From Ceraceosorus guamensis (taxonomy: Eukaryota > Basidiomycota > Exobasidiomycetes > Ceraceosorales > Ceraceosoraceae): a stretch of 64,000 nt of DNA. Every line of letters begins with the position of its first letter. Position 1 is the stretch's first letter. Made by a program: the position numbers and the translations under genes. Positions 24,255 through 37,082 of the stretch are shown here, one piece after another. The notes under the pieces were generated by a model that had not been told where the DNA came from, searched no databases, and was given only the letters and a program-made list of their open reading frames with translations. The stretch is taken from positions 140,916 through 204,915 of the forward strand of contig NW_020290018.1 of assembly GCF_003144195.1 (NCBI RefSeq), in the 5' to 3' direction.

Positions 24255-27200
24255 ATGCAGGGCAGCGCTGCGAACAACAAACACGAGGCTCCTTCGAGCA
24301 CTTCCACCTCGAAGGCTCGCAGTATGAGTGGGGCAAGTGGTTCTCAATCGACTCAACAGCATAGCATCAAAGGCCCTTCCTCGACCACCAGCAGCCCTGG
24401 TCGCAGCGCAGGGAATGCCAGACCACGATCCTCATCGCGTCAGCACACGACTTCACAGGCCGAGGCGCCCAGACACAGCAGGGCAGGTGAGCACTCTGCA
24501 AGCGCAGATCAGGTTCTAGGCGGTGCTGCGCATCTCTCTACCAGCGCAAAAGCGCGTGCAGCAGTCAGTGGACCAGGTCGATTACCTCAGAGAAGGGCTT
24601 CGCACGACTCTGGCCAGCCTCAACCTCGCCTTGCAACTGCGGGCGCCTCGAGCAGCCATTTGCCTGCATGGCAACAAGCGACTTTGGCCCCTCACCATGC
24701 GCAGCAGATCTTTTCGTCCGTACACGGACCACCGCGAACGCAAATGAACGGTAGCGTGGGTACTTCCGTTCCTGTCGCGGCGATGTCCAGTCGGTCTACC
24801 AGTGGCGGCGCGCGAGGAGGAGCTTCCTCCAGATCAGTATCTGGCGGTTCCAACAGTGGCGCAGCGAGCAGCTACTCTCCCGGCTCTATCGCATACCCTC
24901 AAACTCCCCCATCTTTCGCGACCGAAACCTCAAGTGGCTTTGGAGCTGGAGATGCGACGCTCAATCCCGCCCTTAGTGGCCCTTTTGGGTCCACGCCGCT
25001 GCATTACAGTGGAAGAGCGGCTTCTTTGCCTGGTGGATCGAACGGCAGATCACAGGCGAGCACGTCTGGTTTTCATCAGATGAATGGCATGGCAGGGAGC
25101 GATGCTGGAGGTGCGGGGTCGCATACCGGATTGGGTCTCGGCGGCCTTGGGAGTTCGACCGCAGGTAGCGGATCAAGCGCAGCAGCAGCCTTGGCTGTGT
25201 TGGCTCAGCAAAATGGTCAGCTAGCACAACAGCTGGCTGTCATGGGAGGGTACTTACAAAATCAAAATGCCGCAGCAGCGATGCAGCAGGCTTATGCTCA
25301 GCAGTGGAATGCGGCGCAGCAACTGTCGTACGAACGGCATACGGCGGAGTTGACGAATTGCATCATCGCATTCTTGAGTCCCATCTTACCTACGGAAGAA
25401 GAGTACCGGATCAAGGAGGCCACAAGGAGGCAATTGGAGCGACTTGCTGGCAAAGTCAGTCCGGGCGCTAAGCTGTTGGCATTCGGTAGCATGGCGAACG
25501 GATTCGCTCTCAAAAATTCTGGTGAGCTTGAGGCGTCGGCTTCTGTAAGGAGGATGCACGCTCCGATTCGCTGATTGGAATTGCTGCATGACCTCAGACA
25601 TGGACTTGTGTTGCTTAATCGGCAAAGACGAAAATGGCAAGACACCAGAATTTAATGCGTCTGAATTGGTGGAGACGTTGGGCAACTTAATACGGCAAGG
25701 TACGCGTCAGGAGGTGTTGAGCGCCTTGGTGCACAGCCTTATGCTTGATTCCTTGTTTTCCTCACGCAGAGACAGACTTTACAGTCATGCCTCTTCCCAA
25801 GGCTCGCATACCAATAATCAAAATTAGCAGGCGTGAGTATCTTGTCGCTCGTTTCTCCTACTCTGCCAGGTCTTTGCTCACAGGTCGCCCTTGTGCAATC
25901 GCGCTTCCTGCCAATGCAGCGGCGAGCGCCGAGCTCCCTTACGAAATTTCTTGCGACATCGGATTTGAGAATCGCCTTGCATTAGAAAATACCCGTTTGC
26001 TCTTGAGCTATGCGATGGTCGACCCACCACGACTGCGCACTTTGGTGCTCTTCTGTAAGCGGCAATGTTTGCTAGGGTCACTCGAGAAAAGCTTTCAGCT
26101 GAAGCGCGTCCTCTTTCATGGTCATGTCAGTGAAAGTGTGGACGAAAAGGCGGAAGCTCAATTCGCCGTACACAGGCACGCTTTCCTCATATGGCTATAC
26201 CTTGCTCGTCTTATTTTTCTTGACACACGTTAAGCGTGAGTGCACAATAAGGAGCGTCGTTGCGGACACACCCACTGATACTTCTCGTCTCCCTTTGACC
26301 TACAGGCCCATCTGTCCTCCCAAACTTGCAGAGAATCCCGCCGCCGAGGGTACTGACGCAAGAGGAGATTGAGCTGAATGGCCACAACATTTACTTCTAC
26401 GACGATGTCGCCACCCTGCGGCAGGAGTGGGCCTCGCAAAATACTGAAAATGTCGGAGAGCTTCTGATGGACTTTTTCAGATATTTTTCGAAGGAATTTG
26501 CGTACAGTCGAGACGTGATCAGTTTGCGGACCGAGGGCGGGCTCGTACCCAAGGACGGCGATGCTTGGTCGGCAGAGGTGAGTCCAGTGAGATGATCGAC
26601 TCCACATGGGCCAGTGCACTGATCCTCTTCGTCCTGTTGCTGCCGCCAGCTTTGTATTGAGGATCCCTTTCAAGTGGGCTACAATGTATCGCGCACAGTC
26701 ACGAAGGATGGCTTATACACCGTAAGTCGTGCTCCTGCTTTCGCACCTCCTTGCCTATGCTCACTTCGCCTTGCTTTCGCACCCCCTTGCCTACGCTCAC
26801 TTCCTGTTTCTCTCGTAAGATTCGAGGCGAGTTTATGCGTGCCACCAGGATTCTGACTAGCAAGCAAGGCCGAGTGTCGGTTGCGCTAGCCGAGCTATGC
26901 GAAGAACGAGAAGATATCATTTCACGGGCGCCCGACCTGCCCTACCGCCCTCGGCAAGGCAGCTACTACGCGCATGGCAGCGCGATACCGACCGGGGTGG
27001 ATGCGAGAACCATGCGAGAGCTGTACCAAGCTCAGAGGCGACACGACGCGCCCATAGCAGGCGCATTCGGTGGAAGCTTTGCATTCGAAGAAATGGCGCG
27101 TGGACTTGGTCAAGGTCAGAGTCAGCGTGGAGCGATGGCCCGACCCACGGCTGCCATGCTCGCTCCGCTGAGTCAAAGTGGCGGTTTGAGCCAGCAGAGA

Positions 27201-28334
27201 TTACAGAGACCGGGACGAGGGACGTGGCGCTACGGACCTCCTAGCAAAAGCAGCGGCACAGACCAAACGACTTCGCACATCTCCTCCGCACGTAGCGAAG
27301 ATGGCACGGGCCCAAGCAGCTATGAGCCTCGTAACTTTGCGCGCGTCTCTGCGCGGACCTCTCCGACATACCGACACAACACGATCTCGCATACAAGTGG
27401 CCTCCTGGGCGAAGCACAAATGCTGGGCTCGGAAGCTTCAATGCAACGAATGCCTCCTATCAGCCAAGCGGAGACAGGTCATCTGCTGGCTCCAGAGGTT
27501 CCAGAGGGCGCGGGGACCAGGTCGCACAGGACCAATTCGGAGGGCCAAGGCCTGAACAGGTCTATGAGTTTGCCGAGAGGCGGTCAACCTGATCCTGTTC
27601 CGATGCCAATGCCGGCCTCGATCATGCAAAGAGGTGCGCAGCTCCCACTGCGCTCGGAGCCAGGCTCTCCATCACGCCTAGGGCGCTCCCCGTATGGGGA
27701 CTTCGATGCGTTAGCTGCTATCAACGACATCTCTTTGGACAGCGGTGTACGCGCTGAATCTCGCAGCACATCCGGATGCTCTACCGGAGGACGGCCATCA
27801 CCGATGCTGGCTTCATCGTCGGACGCTGGCGGTCCCTATCGCTCTCATCCCCCCTGGACTTTCTTGCAGCCACCCATCGGTACAGGCAGGGTGCCAGAGC
27901 ATCACGCAGCATTCGAAGACGACAGTGCGGCTTCTGCTCGCTCATACTCAGTGGATCCGCTGGACGATGGCGACGCATCAAGCAGCATAAGCGAAGGTAC
28001 TCTGGACGAGCTGGCGCGCATTTCTGCGCTCGAGTCGGGAGCAGCGTCGCCTCGACTCATGGCACCTAGCGCCGAGAATCGTATACGCTCTTGGGCTCGA
28101 ACGAGCAGCACGCCCAGAAGACCGATTGGTGATGGGTCAGATCTACCAGTGGTAGCACCTGACATCGACGATGAGCAGGCAGGCGACGAGACCTTGCAGC
28201 CAGCTAACGACACGGAGGATCTTGAATTCGGCGCTGATCACAACTCAGCAGATGATCTGGCAACCCCGACCACTCGCGCGCCAGCTGGACGCCCAACGAG
28301 CCCAGCGCGTCCTCACGAGCCCGTGCGCAAATGA
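24255..28334 (+). CDS. Cid1-like terminal uridylyl/poly(A) nucleotidyltransferase
   Basis: Eight exons: 24255-25521, 25598-25699, 25770-25832, 25884-26054, 26131-26235, 26306-26577, 26650-26721 and 26820-28334, about 1188 residues. Phases agree throughout. The enzyme adds nucleotides to RNA 3' ends, marking RNAs for decay or processing (Cid1/Cid13/TUTase family). Splicing after FALKNS restores the catalytic core GSMANGFALKNSDMDLCCL; the third carboxylate lies in ETDFTVMP. CDIGFENRLALENTRLL and the central-domain LFLKVWTKRRKLN follow. SSYGYTLLVLFFL and the PAP-associated segment (NVGELLMDFFRYFSKEF, then IEDPF, then ATRIL) complete the fold. A 420-residue Ser/Gln/Gly-rich leader and a 460-residue disordered tail flank the enzyme core. 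The ATG at 24255 was chosen as the first in frame. UTP versus ATP preference cannot be read from this sequence alone. Confidence 0.9.
26737..26806. repeat. Two tandem 36-base units inside a TUTase intron
   Basis: Two copies of a roughly 36-base unit (ctttcgcac starts at 26738 and again at 26774) with few differences. They fill most of intron 26722-26819, just before the acceptor at 26818-26819, and supply its pyrimidine-rich tract. Confidence 0.8.
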
Positions 28335-28509
28335 ACGTGCGCAGGAAGCTGCCATGTTGCGAGACCCACAAATCGCCGCACAATATTACAGATTCACGCA
28401 GTCTACCTGAAGGTGTGGGCTCGCAGATTGCGGTCGGCCTTGAGGCTGGAGCCCAGGTGCATTGGACACAGCATCGAAGTGTACGCGCTCGACTGATTGC
28501 GAGACAATC

Positions 28510-30653
28510 TCACAAACGCGAAGACAAGAGAGCAGCAGCTTCTCGATCCCCCGAGATTACTGCTCCTGCAATGCTGCCGCGGTCTGTTGCAGCCGAAAGG
28601 TCAGCGTTCGATGGCTCAGCTCACAACGTCGTACGCTGCACTACTCACGGTCCGGTTCGGTAGCTTCACCAGCGAAACGCAATGCACCGCTCCAGAGAGG
28701 GCGAGATAGCTCCGTAAGGTCTTGCCGAGTTCCTCCTCCAACCGCAAATGGGGTCGTCGTAGCTCCGCCTGTGAAAGCCTCTGCTCGTCGGTCGCAGAGA
28801 GCGAAGATGAGGTGCACACATGTTTAAATCAGTACACTTGCTCATGAGCCCCACTTTGGCCGGCCTCGTACGTCGTTGCTGCCTCCGACTTACGCTTAGC
28901 CCATCGGCTGTAGAATGTATGATTGGGCTGCTGAGGAGAGGCGCCTTGTCTGGCCAACTTCGGGACGAGGTAGTCGTGAACAATTTGAGCTGCTTCTTGT
29001 CGACCATGGCGTTCGATGGTCTTGGCAGCGTCTGCTCCAATCATGACGAGGAGTGAAGTCGAATCGCCGGGCAGACCAGTGGGAGCGCACAAGGACGAGA
29101 CTATGAGGGTGGTACGAGCTAGCGCTGCGCAAATGGAAGACAGTCGAGGTCGTCAGCAGCCCGTCTGATGCGGAGATGTAGCTGAGAAGATGCTCACCGT
29201 CCCTCAAAGGAGTGTCGGGTGTTACCTCCCCCTTCTCTGTAGCCAGAACAGTAAAGGTACTCATTTGTGCATCCCACCACGGCTCTGTGTAGGTCAAAAG
29301 GACCTGAGGCGAGCCATCCACGGCCGATGTGAATCATGAGCTCTAAGACAAGGGACTGATCGACGCGTCCCACACTCACTTTGTTGAGATTGCCCACCGT
29401 GGTGCGTTTCTTCGTCGTGTCGAGGGTATGGTCATGAGCTGCCAAATACCTCGCCAATCTGCCCAGAAGAGCCGACTCACGATAGCAGCTACGCGTTCCG
29501 CCGGCAAGCTAGGTTGAAAGATGCCAAGCGACTGTTGCAGCACGGCGTGTGGTATGGTGACGATAGCGGAGGCCGACTCGTACAGTGCTTCCTCGCCGCT
29601 CTCCGCATTCTCCGTCCTCACCCTCACACCCTGGCCGTTTTCCAATGGCGAAATCTGCTGCACCACTTCTCCCAGCTTGAATTTTGCACCTTTGGAGCTG
29701 GCATCGTCGATCAAGGATTTGACGAGACGCGTGAAGCCTCCTTCTGGAGCACCGTCCGTTCCTCCAAAAGCCTTGTCGGATCCGAATGACGCTGCTTGTT
29801 CCAACGTGATGCCGAGAGGCACGTGCAACAGCCGAGCGTGACTCGCTGCCAGCTCCTTCTCCGAGTCGTTCAGCCCGGCATACAAGGGTGAGTCAGCAGC
29901 CAGTACGATGGAAGCTAGCGACTTGTCGGCCGAGGTCGTTTGCCCTTGGTCAGAAAGCGCAGACTTTGCCGCTGCTTGGGCTTTACCGAGATTTTCCGTG
30001 ATTTTGGCTGACAAGGTTTCCGCCAACGGACCTGAAAGGGGATAGAGACGCGCGAAAAGAATCAGAATGAGCTTGTCCTGCCTCGCAACCTTTCTCTCGC
30101 GTCCCCTTCATTCACCATTAGGCCCTATAATTTGGGAGGCGGTTGGCTTCGGGATGTGCACGGGCTATACGAGCGCCACGCGACGGATGAATTTGTTAGG
30201 GTATGGAGGGAATGCGGGGCTCGAAATGAGCAATTCTACGCACAATATTGTACCTTTCCGCCAGCGCCTTGACAGGGTTGCCCTCCTTGTATCCATGTAT
30301 CCAAGAGCAACCTGTACCAGCGGAAGGCCGAGACCGACACGTGAGCCAGAAGCAAATTGCGTGATCAAGCCCGCACGTGTAGTAACAACGATAATCATGC
30401 AACGGGGGACTAGCGACTCACCAAAATCCACGGCCCACTGCTTACCACCTTGCGCAGACGGTTCCGTGTTTCTAGAATTGTCCTCCAACTTGGTGTCGGG
30501 TGTCCAAGTGTGCGTGAAGGCTCTGCCTCCTACTCTCTGTCTAGCCTCTAGCACGATGACCCTCTTACCGCCCTCGGCCAGTCGCAGTGCTGCTACGGTT
30601 CCTGCCCAGCCTGCCCCCACCACGAGAGCATCTGCTGCGACTGCTTGCGTCAT
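28510..30653 (-). CDS. Flavin-containing amine oxidase
   Basis: A multi-exon minus-strand gene. The N-terminus has the FAD-binding Rossmann motif (ALVVGAGWAGTVAALRLAE, then IVLEARQRVGGRAFT). Joining across the next intron gives GCSWIHGYKEGNPV, the conserved flavin-loop segment. The substrate-domain helices follow, then GAPEGGFTRLVKSL, AIVTIPHAVLQ, and a late exon with YTEPWW. The true C-terminus lies beyond the visible ORFs: a short exon after FYSRWAKR reads RPLWSGALRFAGEATEPD, and a last exon reads HRGSIAGAVISGDREAAAL before the stop at 28510. That FAGE...GAV.SG signature is the family's C-terminal FAD contact. Relatives oxidise polyamines or monoamines with release of peroxide; the substrate is not predictable. 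The start at 30653 places the GAGWAG motif about 12 residues in; an upstream in-frame ATG at 30887 is less likely. The 3' end converges on the TUTase end (175 bases apart). Confidence 0.87.
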
Positions 30654-31782
30654 ACTCTGGTCATGCGTTGGATTGGAATGAAGATGAACGGTGGGAGAAG
30701 GTGCGTGATGGAGATGGAGCGGACCGACTACAACGGTCTCGGTGCTCGTGTTCAAAAGATACGAGTGGGGCGTCGAGCACACTCGGATTTCTAACAACTC
30801 CCACCACCGCACGAGAGCGAGGAGAGGAACGTTGGCAAGTCTGAGTGGATCGATCGGTGCTGCTGGCTGGCTCATGCGTCTGTGCATTGACGCTGCTGCA
30901 TGTCTCTGGCATGCGTGCGCGACGCTGCTGCTGCTCTTTAGCTCTGAGCTGCTCCGACGCGTGGAGTCACGAGTGTGGAGTTCGCACAGGTGACCGCGGT
31001 CAGCGGTGTCCCGATAGTCACGAGCTAGTCACCGGTCTCATTCTCGCTCATCGGCACCTGTCGTCTGCCTTCTCTTGAAAGCTTACTCTGTCCCGCTTCA
31101 TCGCTTTGGAAAGAGCCTCGGTGTCAGAGCATCGCTGATGTGGCTTGCGCGCGCGTGCTAGCGGCACCGCTGCACCCACGCAGCAGCGATCACAAATCAC
31201 CGTGCAGACTGCTGTGCGCGGATATTTGTAGCCTCTCTGCTTGTCGGATGATTGTCAGGACCCTTTGGCCAATGCTTCATTCAGCATCGATCGATGGTGA
31301 TCAACAGCTCATCGCTGGTGATTTCAGTCAAGAGTGCTGAATGCCAAGCAAATCGAGCATGAAAGATCACACAGAAAGTTCGTGGACAAGTCGTCACGTG
31401 AGTTCCAATCATGAATCTCGATTCCTTTCGGTATGCGGATATTGGCGCCGCGCAGGCAGTGCTACGACGATGCCTGACCTACAGTCTTTGAGTCTGAAGA
31501 GTTTCGTGATGACGGCTCGGACCTCAATTCTGGCCACAGCCAGATTGGCAACGAAGTGATTTCTCGGCACAGCCAAGATTTCATTTCGAAGGAGAATCTT
31601 GGGGGCTACACAGTCGTTTACATGATTGGTGCGGGAATGATGAGAGAGCAGGGAGCCAGCCGTGGCGTGGACTTACTGACTGGTTCGGATAGAGCGAGAG
31701 GCTGAGAATGTAAAGCGCCGCAGGCGACGGGATCATGGCAACTCGATGGATGAAGTCTGAACATTTGCTTGTGAGCAGCGGT
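30654..31782. other. Intergenic, amine oxidase 5' side
   Basis: About 1.1 kb between two minus-strand genes. It should include the amine oxidase promoter and the 3' UTR of the secreted-protein gene. No coding exon or RNA gene is seen. Confidence 0.5.
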
Positions 31783-34282
31783 TCAAAAGGCGCCGTTGCA
31801 AATGTTCTGCTGCGCAGTGTACATCCCCTTTTTCAAGCCGGGATAGCACGTTTTACGATAAAGGTCCGGGTCGAATTTGCCATCGGATCCCACTCCCGGC
31901 TCGCCGCCAAGGTAGGCTGGGCCTTCGTCGACCTTGGAGTTGAACCCATGCTTGCCGCCTGCGCGACCCAAAAAGAAGGGACAATAGGTGATCAGTAAAT
32001 GACGAAGGCATTGAGGCCGGAGCGAAGCCTAAGGCTGCTTACCTGGTCCCACTAGAGACGCTCCTTCCTTGCCTTTTTGCGTGTGCTCAGCCTCCCATTC
32101 TGCGCTCTTGTTGGGCACATTGGTGGTCGAATACGCTGTACAGGATTAGGAGTTGCAGACGTCAGATCGACCGCGAGGCAAGCTTGCATGAGCCGCCTTC
32201 ATACGCACAACCGTGACGCGTGATCTTCTCGACTTTCTCAGCTTGAGGTGAAAGTGCGTCGAGACGTCAGATTCGTACATTGAAGGCTGCGTCCCCACGC
32301 GAAGGCCAAATCTACTCACGAGATCTGGTTCCGAAGTTGTGATGGGTCTGCTTATACTCCTCCAGCTCCGCTTCCGTGAACTTGTGTCCAACCGATTCCT
32401 TTCCACCTAAATGACGGCGTACCGCTGGAAGACTGTGACCGAAATGACCATCGGCTGAGCTGTAGTGTTGCTTCTGGAATTGTGCCATCTGCGCTGGTGT
32501 GAACTCTTGGAACTCCATTGACTTTTTCACGCCACCTGCCTTTTCTTGCTCCTTGTCGTGATGCTCGAGGTGGCTTTTGGCGTGCGTGGGCTCCGAAGCG
32601 GGTGTTGAGGCGGCAACAGCTTTGATCTTCTCCGGTCCACCAAAGAGATCAAGATGGCGATCCATATGGTAGGGCTCGTCAAAGTGCCGCGGCCCCCTTT
32701 GGTGGAACTTCCAGCTTTCTCTCGGGTTATCGCCATCCGGAATAGGTTCTGCCTTTGGCTTGGTCGGTGTCTTCGGGTGCATATCGCTAGCCCTCTTCTT
32801 TTCACTCGAACCTTTCGGGCAGGGGATGATGTTGCCTGCGCCGCAGCCATACAGTTTGTGATAATCTGCCAAGACATCACCACCGCTCGACACAATCATA
32901 GGCTGACCAAAACGGTCGTGACCGGGACGACCGAGATCGTAATTGATCATCTCCCTCCTTTGAAGGGGCTCAGCCTTAGCCTGAGGACCTTGAATTTGTT
33001 CGACAGTCGATCGACGCATGATGCCGCCGACTTGGGGACCCACGCCCATCGTCGACATGCCAGGGTGTCCGACTAGATGTAAACAAAGGCAGACCAAGGG
33101 AGCTTGTGTCAGCGGCTTTGTCGTCGAGGGCGCACGAGCCGCGGCGATTCTCATTCAATGAGGTGCCACATTCCGCCGTTTACCACCACGCCCTACAAGT
33201 CCACATTCGTGAGCAAGGGCATGGGTGCACGTACACATTCGTAGCGTGCTAGTCGGCGACAAGGCGTTCAAGCCTCACCTTCCAATGCTGCCCTGCGTTT
33301 GAAGCCGTGGAAGGTGCCTTTCACTTCAGGCCCAAGCCCCGTGAGTTGACTGAGTGGGAGGGGGACCCTGTCGAGCTCGTTAATGTTGACCGTCTGGTAA
33401 CCAGCACCAGATTTGTACTGGTTGTGCTTGTGATTATGCTTCGTGACCGGCTCGTCATCGACCAGAGCTGCAACACCACTGTGCATCTTCTTACTCCTCG
33501 ACGGATTGTAGTCCATGGGGGTAATCGGGCCCAATTCCTTCATCGCATACCCAAACTCCTTGGATGGCAACTCTTCACGCCTTTTGGCGAGTGGCTTGAA
33601 TGTCATCTTTTGACCACGGTCGTAGTGCCCACACGCGCTCTTGTGGGGACTTCGCCGCAAGATGTCGCTTTGAGCGACTCCCATCACGTATTTCGCATCC
33701 TCGCCAGTGAGAGCAGTCACCTTCCTTTGGCCATAGGTGCCATGCTGTCCTAAAGCGCCACAAATTTCATCTCCATGCTGCGTCCACTCCTTGTGCTCAC
33801 CTGGTGCAGGTGTTGGAGCTGGAGCTCTGGCTGCGAGAAGTTGGACGCTCGGCTGCGAGGCGGACACTGTGCGCGCGGATGAGTTCGTAGGAGTCAGACA
33901 AGTGCTGGTTGAGCTCGACACTGCGCAAGCTTCGAGACGTACCTGAGGGTGTTCTCGCGACCAGCGCTGGCTGCTGCTTCTCAAGGGACTCCGACCGCTT
34001 CTCCGAACGGATTGGAGTACCATCCGGGTACGTCAGAGTAGCAGGGAAATGGTTGATGATGTGAAGACGCCTAGCTTCGAGCAAGGCTGCCTCCTCGATC
34101 TGTGACCTCTCTTCCGGGGGCGGGATAGGCTGTCTGGTATAATCCTTGAAGCTGAAAACTGGCACCTCATGCTCCATGCGGCGCTCCACGCTTCCGATGG
34201 CAGGTCCGACTGCGGGAATGGGTGCAGCAGCTGCAGAGACGATCAGGGCTGTTAGCACCCAAGATACAGTGATAGGCCTCAT
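31783..34282 (-). CDS. Large secreted protein of unknown function, all introns phase 1
   Basis: Six exons on the minus strand (34282-33943, 33830-33279, 33072-32320, 32241-32209, 32135-32043, 31958-31783) give about 648 residues. The N-terminus MRPITVSWVLTALIVSAAAA is a clear signal peptide, so the protein should enter the secretory path. I recognise no family. The body is rich in His, Gly, Lys and Pro with few cysteines (for example EICGALGQHG, HKSACGHYDRG, YGCGAGNIIPCPKG, RKTCYPGLKKG and QQNICNGAF at the end). A His cluster (KHNHKHNQY) could bind metal. There is weak internal repetition: EFTPAQMAQFQKQHYSS and KFTEAELEEYKQTHHNF lie about 40 residues apart. All five introns fall in phase 1, and one exon is 33 nt. 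A secreted effector, wall protein or adhesin is possible, but this is not shown. The window does not prove that these exons form one gene; the phase agreement and the common style favour it. Confidence 0.7.
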
Positions 34283-35610
34283 TGTTGACTGAGTGACGTA
34301 GGACTGCACGGACGACGCGTCAGCAGCGTAAAATAAAGAAGAGTGTCTGCCTCGTCAGCGGATTTACATAGTGCTGCGAGCGACAAGAGTGACCCTTCAC
34401 TCACGACCAAGCAAACGTTTGGTGGGAGGTTTGTGGTTCGCTGAGCTCTCGCGCAGGCCAGCTGAGCGGAAGAACTTGAAAAAGGCCGGGTACAGGGGTG
34501 CTGCCGAGGGGGGGAAAGGGGGCTTAGCTCTGCTAAGTAGGGAAATGTCGAGTTGGGTACGAGTGGTCAGTCCAGACTGGTATAAGATTTGAGGGCTATG
34601 GACGCTTCAAGCGTACTTGTTCGGATTGATCGTCACAGACGATAGGGGGTTGCAAGGATCGAGACTAGGTAAGAGAGGCGAATTTTCCAACACCAACGGG
34701 GCCGTGCCTCTTATACGCGGACCGTTCGCTCATCTTTCCACCCCTCTGACGGCTTACTTGTGCGAGTCCGAGATTGAATGGCACGCGCGTGATGTGTATC
34801 GACCCTTGATACCGAGACGACGATTAATGGGCGCACTCAAGCCCCTGAATGCGCCCTCGGGACGAAGTATAGTCCAGCGAGAATTGTCTACGAGAAAGGC
34901 TGAGCTTGTACTATTGGATTTGCTGTGCTCGTATAGACTCCTCTTGAACATCTCGGCCTCTGGCTACGGCACGCTCTATCAAGGCGATTTGAGTCACTGA
35001 AGACCTGGATGGAAGGCCGGAGCGCCTCCGAGTACTTCGCAAGTCCAGTGCCACCTATAATACTCGATACGCCGCGAGTGACGCCGAACGCCAAGACGTT
35101 GAGCCGGTCAATTTCGACGCCGACAAGCGAAGGCGGGCCGTGGAACACTCGTGACTGATGATGGGGCGTCTTGGCTGGCCTGGAGGCAACATCGACAGCG
35201 TTGTGAGTCTCTGACGCTAACTGCCAAGGGTTGGACTCAAGGCCAGGATTGTGGTGTCCTGACCACTAGATCGCCGGCAGTCAACCCCGCGCTAGAGCCC
35301 TCAGTTCGGTCGACCCCCTCGCGGTCACGGCGGGAAGCGAGGTCGACGCCCTTCGTACATGCCTCATGGATGTGAAGCGGCGGTGCATCGGGGTGCGACG
35401 CCACATTGCGCCGGATGACGTAAATGCAAGCGATTGTGCTCCCAATGTCGCGTGTTCATCGAGTCACCTACCTTGCCTGGCGTAACGCGAGCGCCGGAAC
35501 CGGGCAGCCTCGCTGAAGTGTTGCGATGCAGGAAGCACAGTCAAGGCGCTGCAATATCAAAAAACCCGGACCAGCGACGACATGATCGCATTTTGGCGTC
35601 GCAGTCCAAG
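34283..35610. other. Intergenic, secreted protein to PurU
   Basis: About 1.3 kb between two minus-strand genes. An ORF at 34617-35000 is open but shows no recognisable motif, signal peptide or splice sites. No tRNA or transposon was identified. Confidence 0.45.
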
Positions 35611-37082
35611 CTACAGGACGACAGTCTTGTTGCCGTTGAGCAAGACGCGATGTTCGGCGAACCACCTGACAGCTCTAGCTAGGACGCGGGCTTCGATGTC
35701 TGCCCCGATGCGAACCAGGTCCGCCGGACTATCGGCATGAGTGACCCGTTCGACGTCTTGCTCGATGATCGGTCCTTCGTCCAAGTCTCGTGTCACGACA
35801 TGAGAAGTTGCGCCAATCTAGAGCAAAAAATGGACGGAAGGCGTGAGCGAAGAGCACAGCCTTGAGGTAAAAGGCTAGAAGCTCGATCGCTGTGGCCACC
35901 GCCAAGTGGCGTGCATGCTTGATACGCACCAGTTTGACGCCGCGTGCATGGGCCTGGTGATAGGGCTTAGCGCCAACAAAAGCCGGTAGGAACTGAGCTC
36001 CCTCGGAAAGAGTGGAAAGGAGTGTCAGGACAGGACTTGAACGTGAATCAGCGAGGAGGAACCGAACTGACACTGTGGTGGATGTTAATGATTCGACCGG
36101 ACATGATGTCGCACAGCTTAGGCGAAAGGATCTGCGAAGATGGAGAAGCGTACATTGCAGGCTCTGATCTCAGTGAATGCCTTTGCGCAGCTCGAAGACA
36201 TGCAGCCACACTTACCTGCATATACCTTGCCAGGACGACCAGATCGATTTTGTACTCCTCCGCTAAACGCAGGATCTCTGCTTCTTGCATCTCCTTGGTC
36301 TTGCCCTCCTTCACGCTAATAGGCAAATGGTAAAATGGAATGTTGTGAGCCTTGGCAAGAGGAGCATAGTCGTTGTGGTTGGAAATGATCAATGGCACCG
36401 CGATAGGCAGCGTTCCTGACGAGACCCTGAAGAGGAGATCGTTGAGACAGTGTCCGATCTTGGACACCATGATGAGGGTCCTGGGCTTGTAGGTATCCTC
36501 ACGAACTTCGAATTGCATTCCCAGCTCGCTTGCCATGTCCCTTTGGAACTCTTCCTTCAGCCTGTCCACTGTGAGACCTGCTCCCTTGTTGGCTCCCTTG
36601 AAAGCCTCTGCGTGCACTCGCATGAAGAAGGTCGAAGTGACTGGATCTCCATACTGCGCCGAGTCTCGGATGTTCAGGCCCCGGGAGGCGAGCCAGCCAG
36701 AGACATTGTGGACAATGCCTTGCCCATCAGGACACGAGAGCGTCAAGATGATCGAAGGCGGCGCGGAAGCAGCGGGAAGTGCGCCCGACGAGGCGCTGGC
36801 ATCTGGCTGATCTGGCACAGCGGGGGGCGCAGAAGAGATGGGCGCACTCATGATGACGTCTTGCTCCTCTATATGCGTTTTGATAGGCTTCCCTTGCGTA
36901 TCCTTGGTCTTGGTCAGATCTTCGAGATCGGCGATACTCCTGAGACCTCTTCTCTGAGTGCCGAGTCTTGCTGAGGAGCAGTCGTTGAGGATCTGCGAAT
37001 GGCGAGCTGCAGAGCGGATGGAATGCGAAGGCCGTGAATGGGACGCTACACGGATGGCAAGGCTGCGCAGGCAGAGCGCCAT
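35611..37082 (-). CDS. Formyltetrahydrofolate deformylase (PurU type), probably mitochondrial
   Basis: Exons: 37082-36216, 36131-36072, a 63-nt exon ([15 protein letters not shown]...) and a last exon ending at 35611; about 398 residues. The enzyme hydrolyses 10-formyl-THF to formate and THF, balancing one-carbon units. The ACT-type regulatory domain is seen at [20 protein letters not shown]. The formyltransferase-like catalytic domain has ISNHND, FYHLPI, LARYMQILSP, and [19 protein letters not shown] restored over the 36071 donor (gtcagt). Then come the exon starting [20 protein letters not shown] (catalytic Asp) and a short C-terminus. I start at [20 protein letters not shown] (37082), an Arg/Ser-rich, acid-poor leader typical of mitochondrial import. 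A downstream Met (MSAPISS) would give a cytosolic form, so dual start is possible. Confidence 0.92.

Noticed and set aside
34283-35610. Possible old mobile element in this gene-poor gap
   Set aside because: No terminal repeats, target duplications or element-type protein motifs could be recognised.
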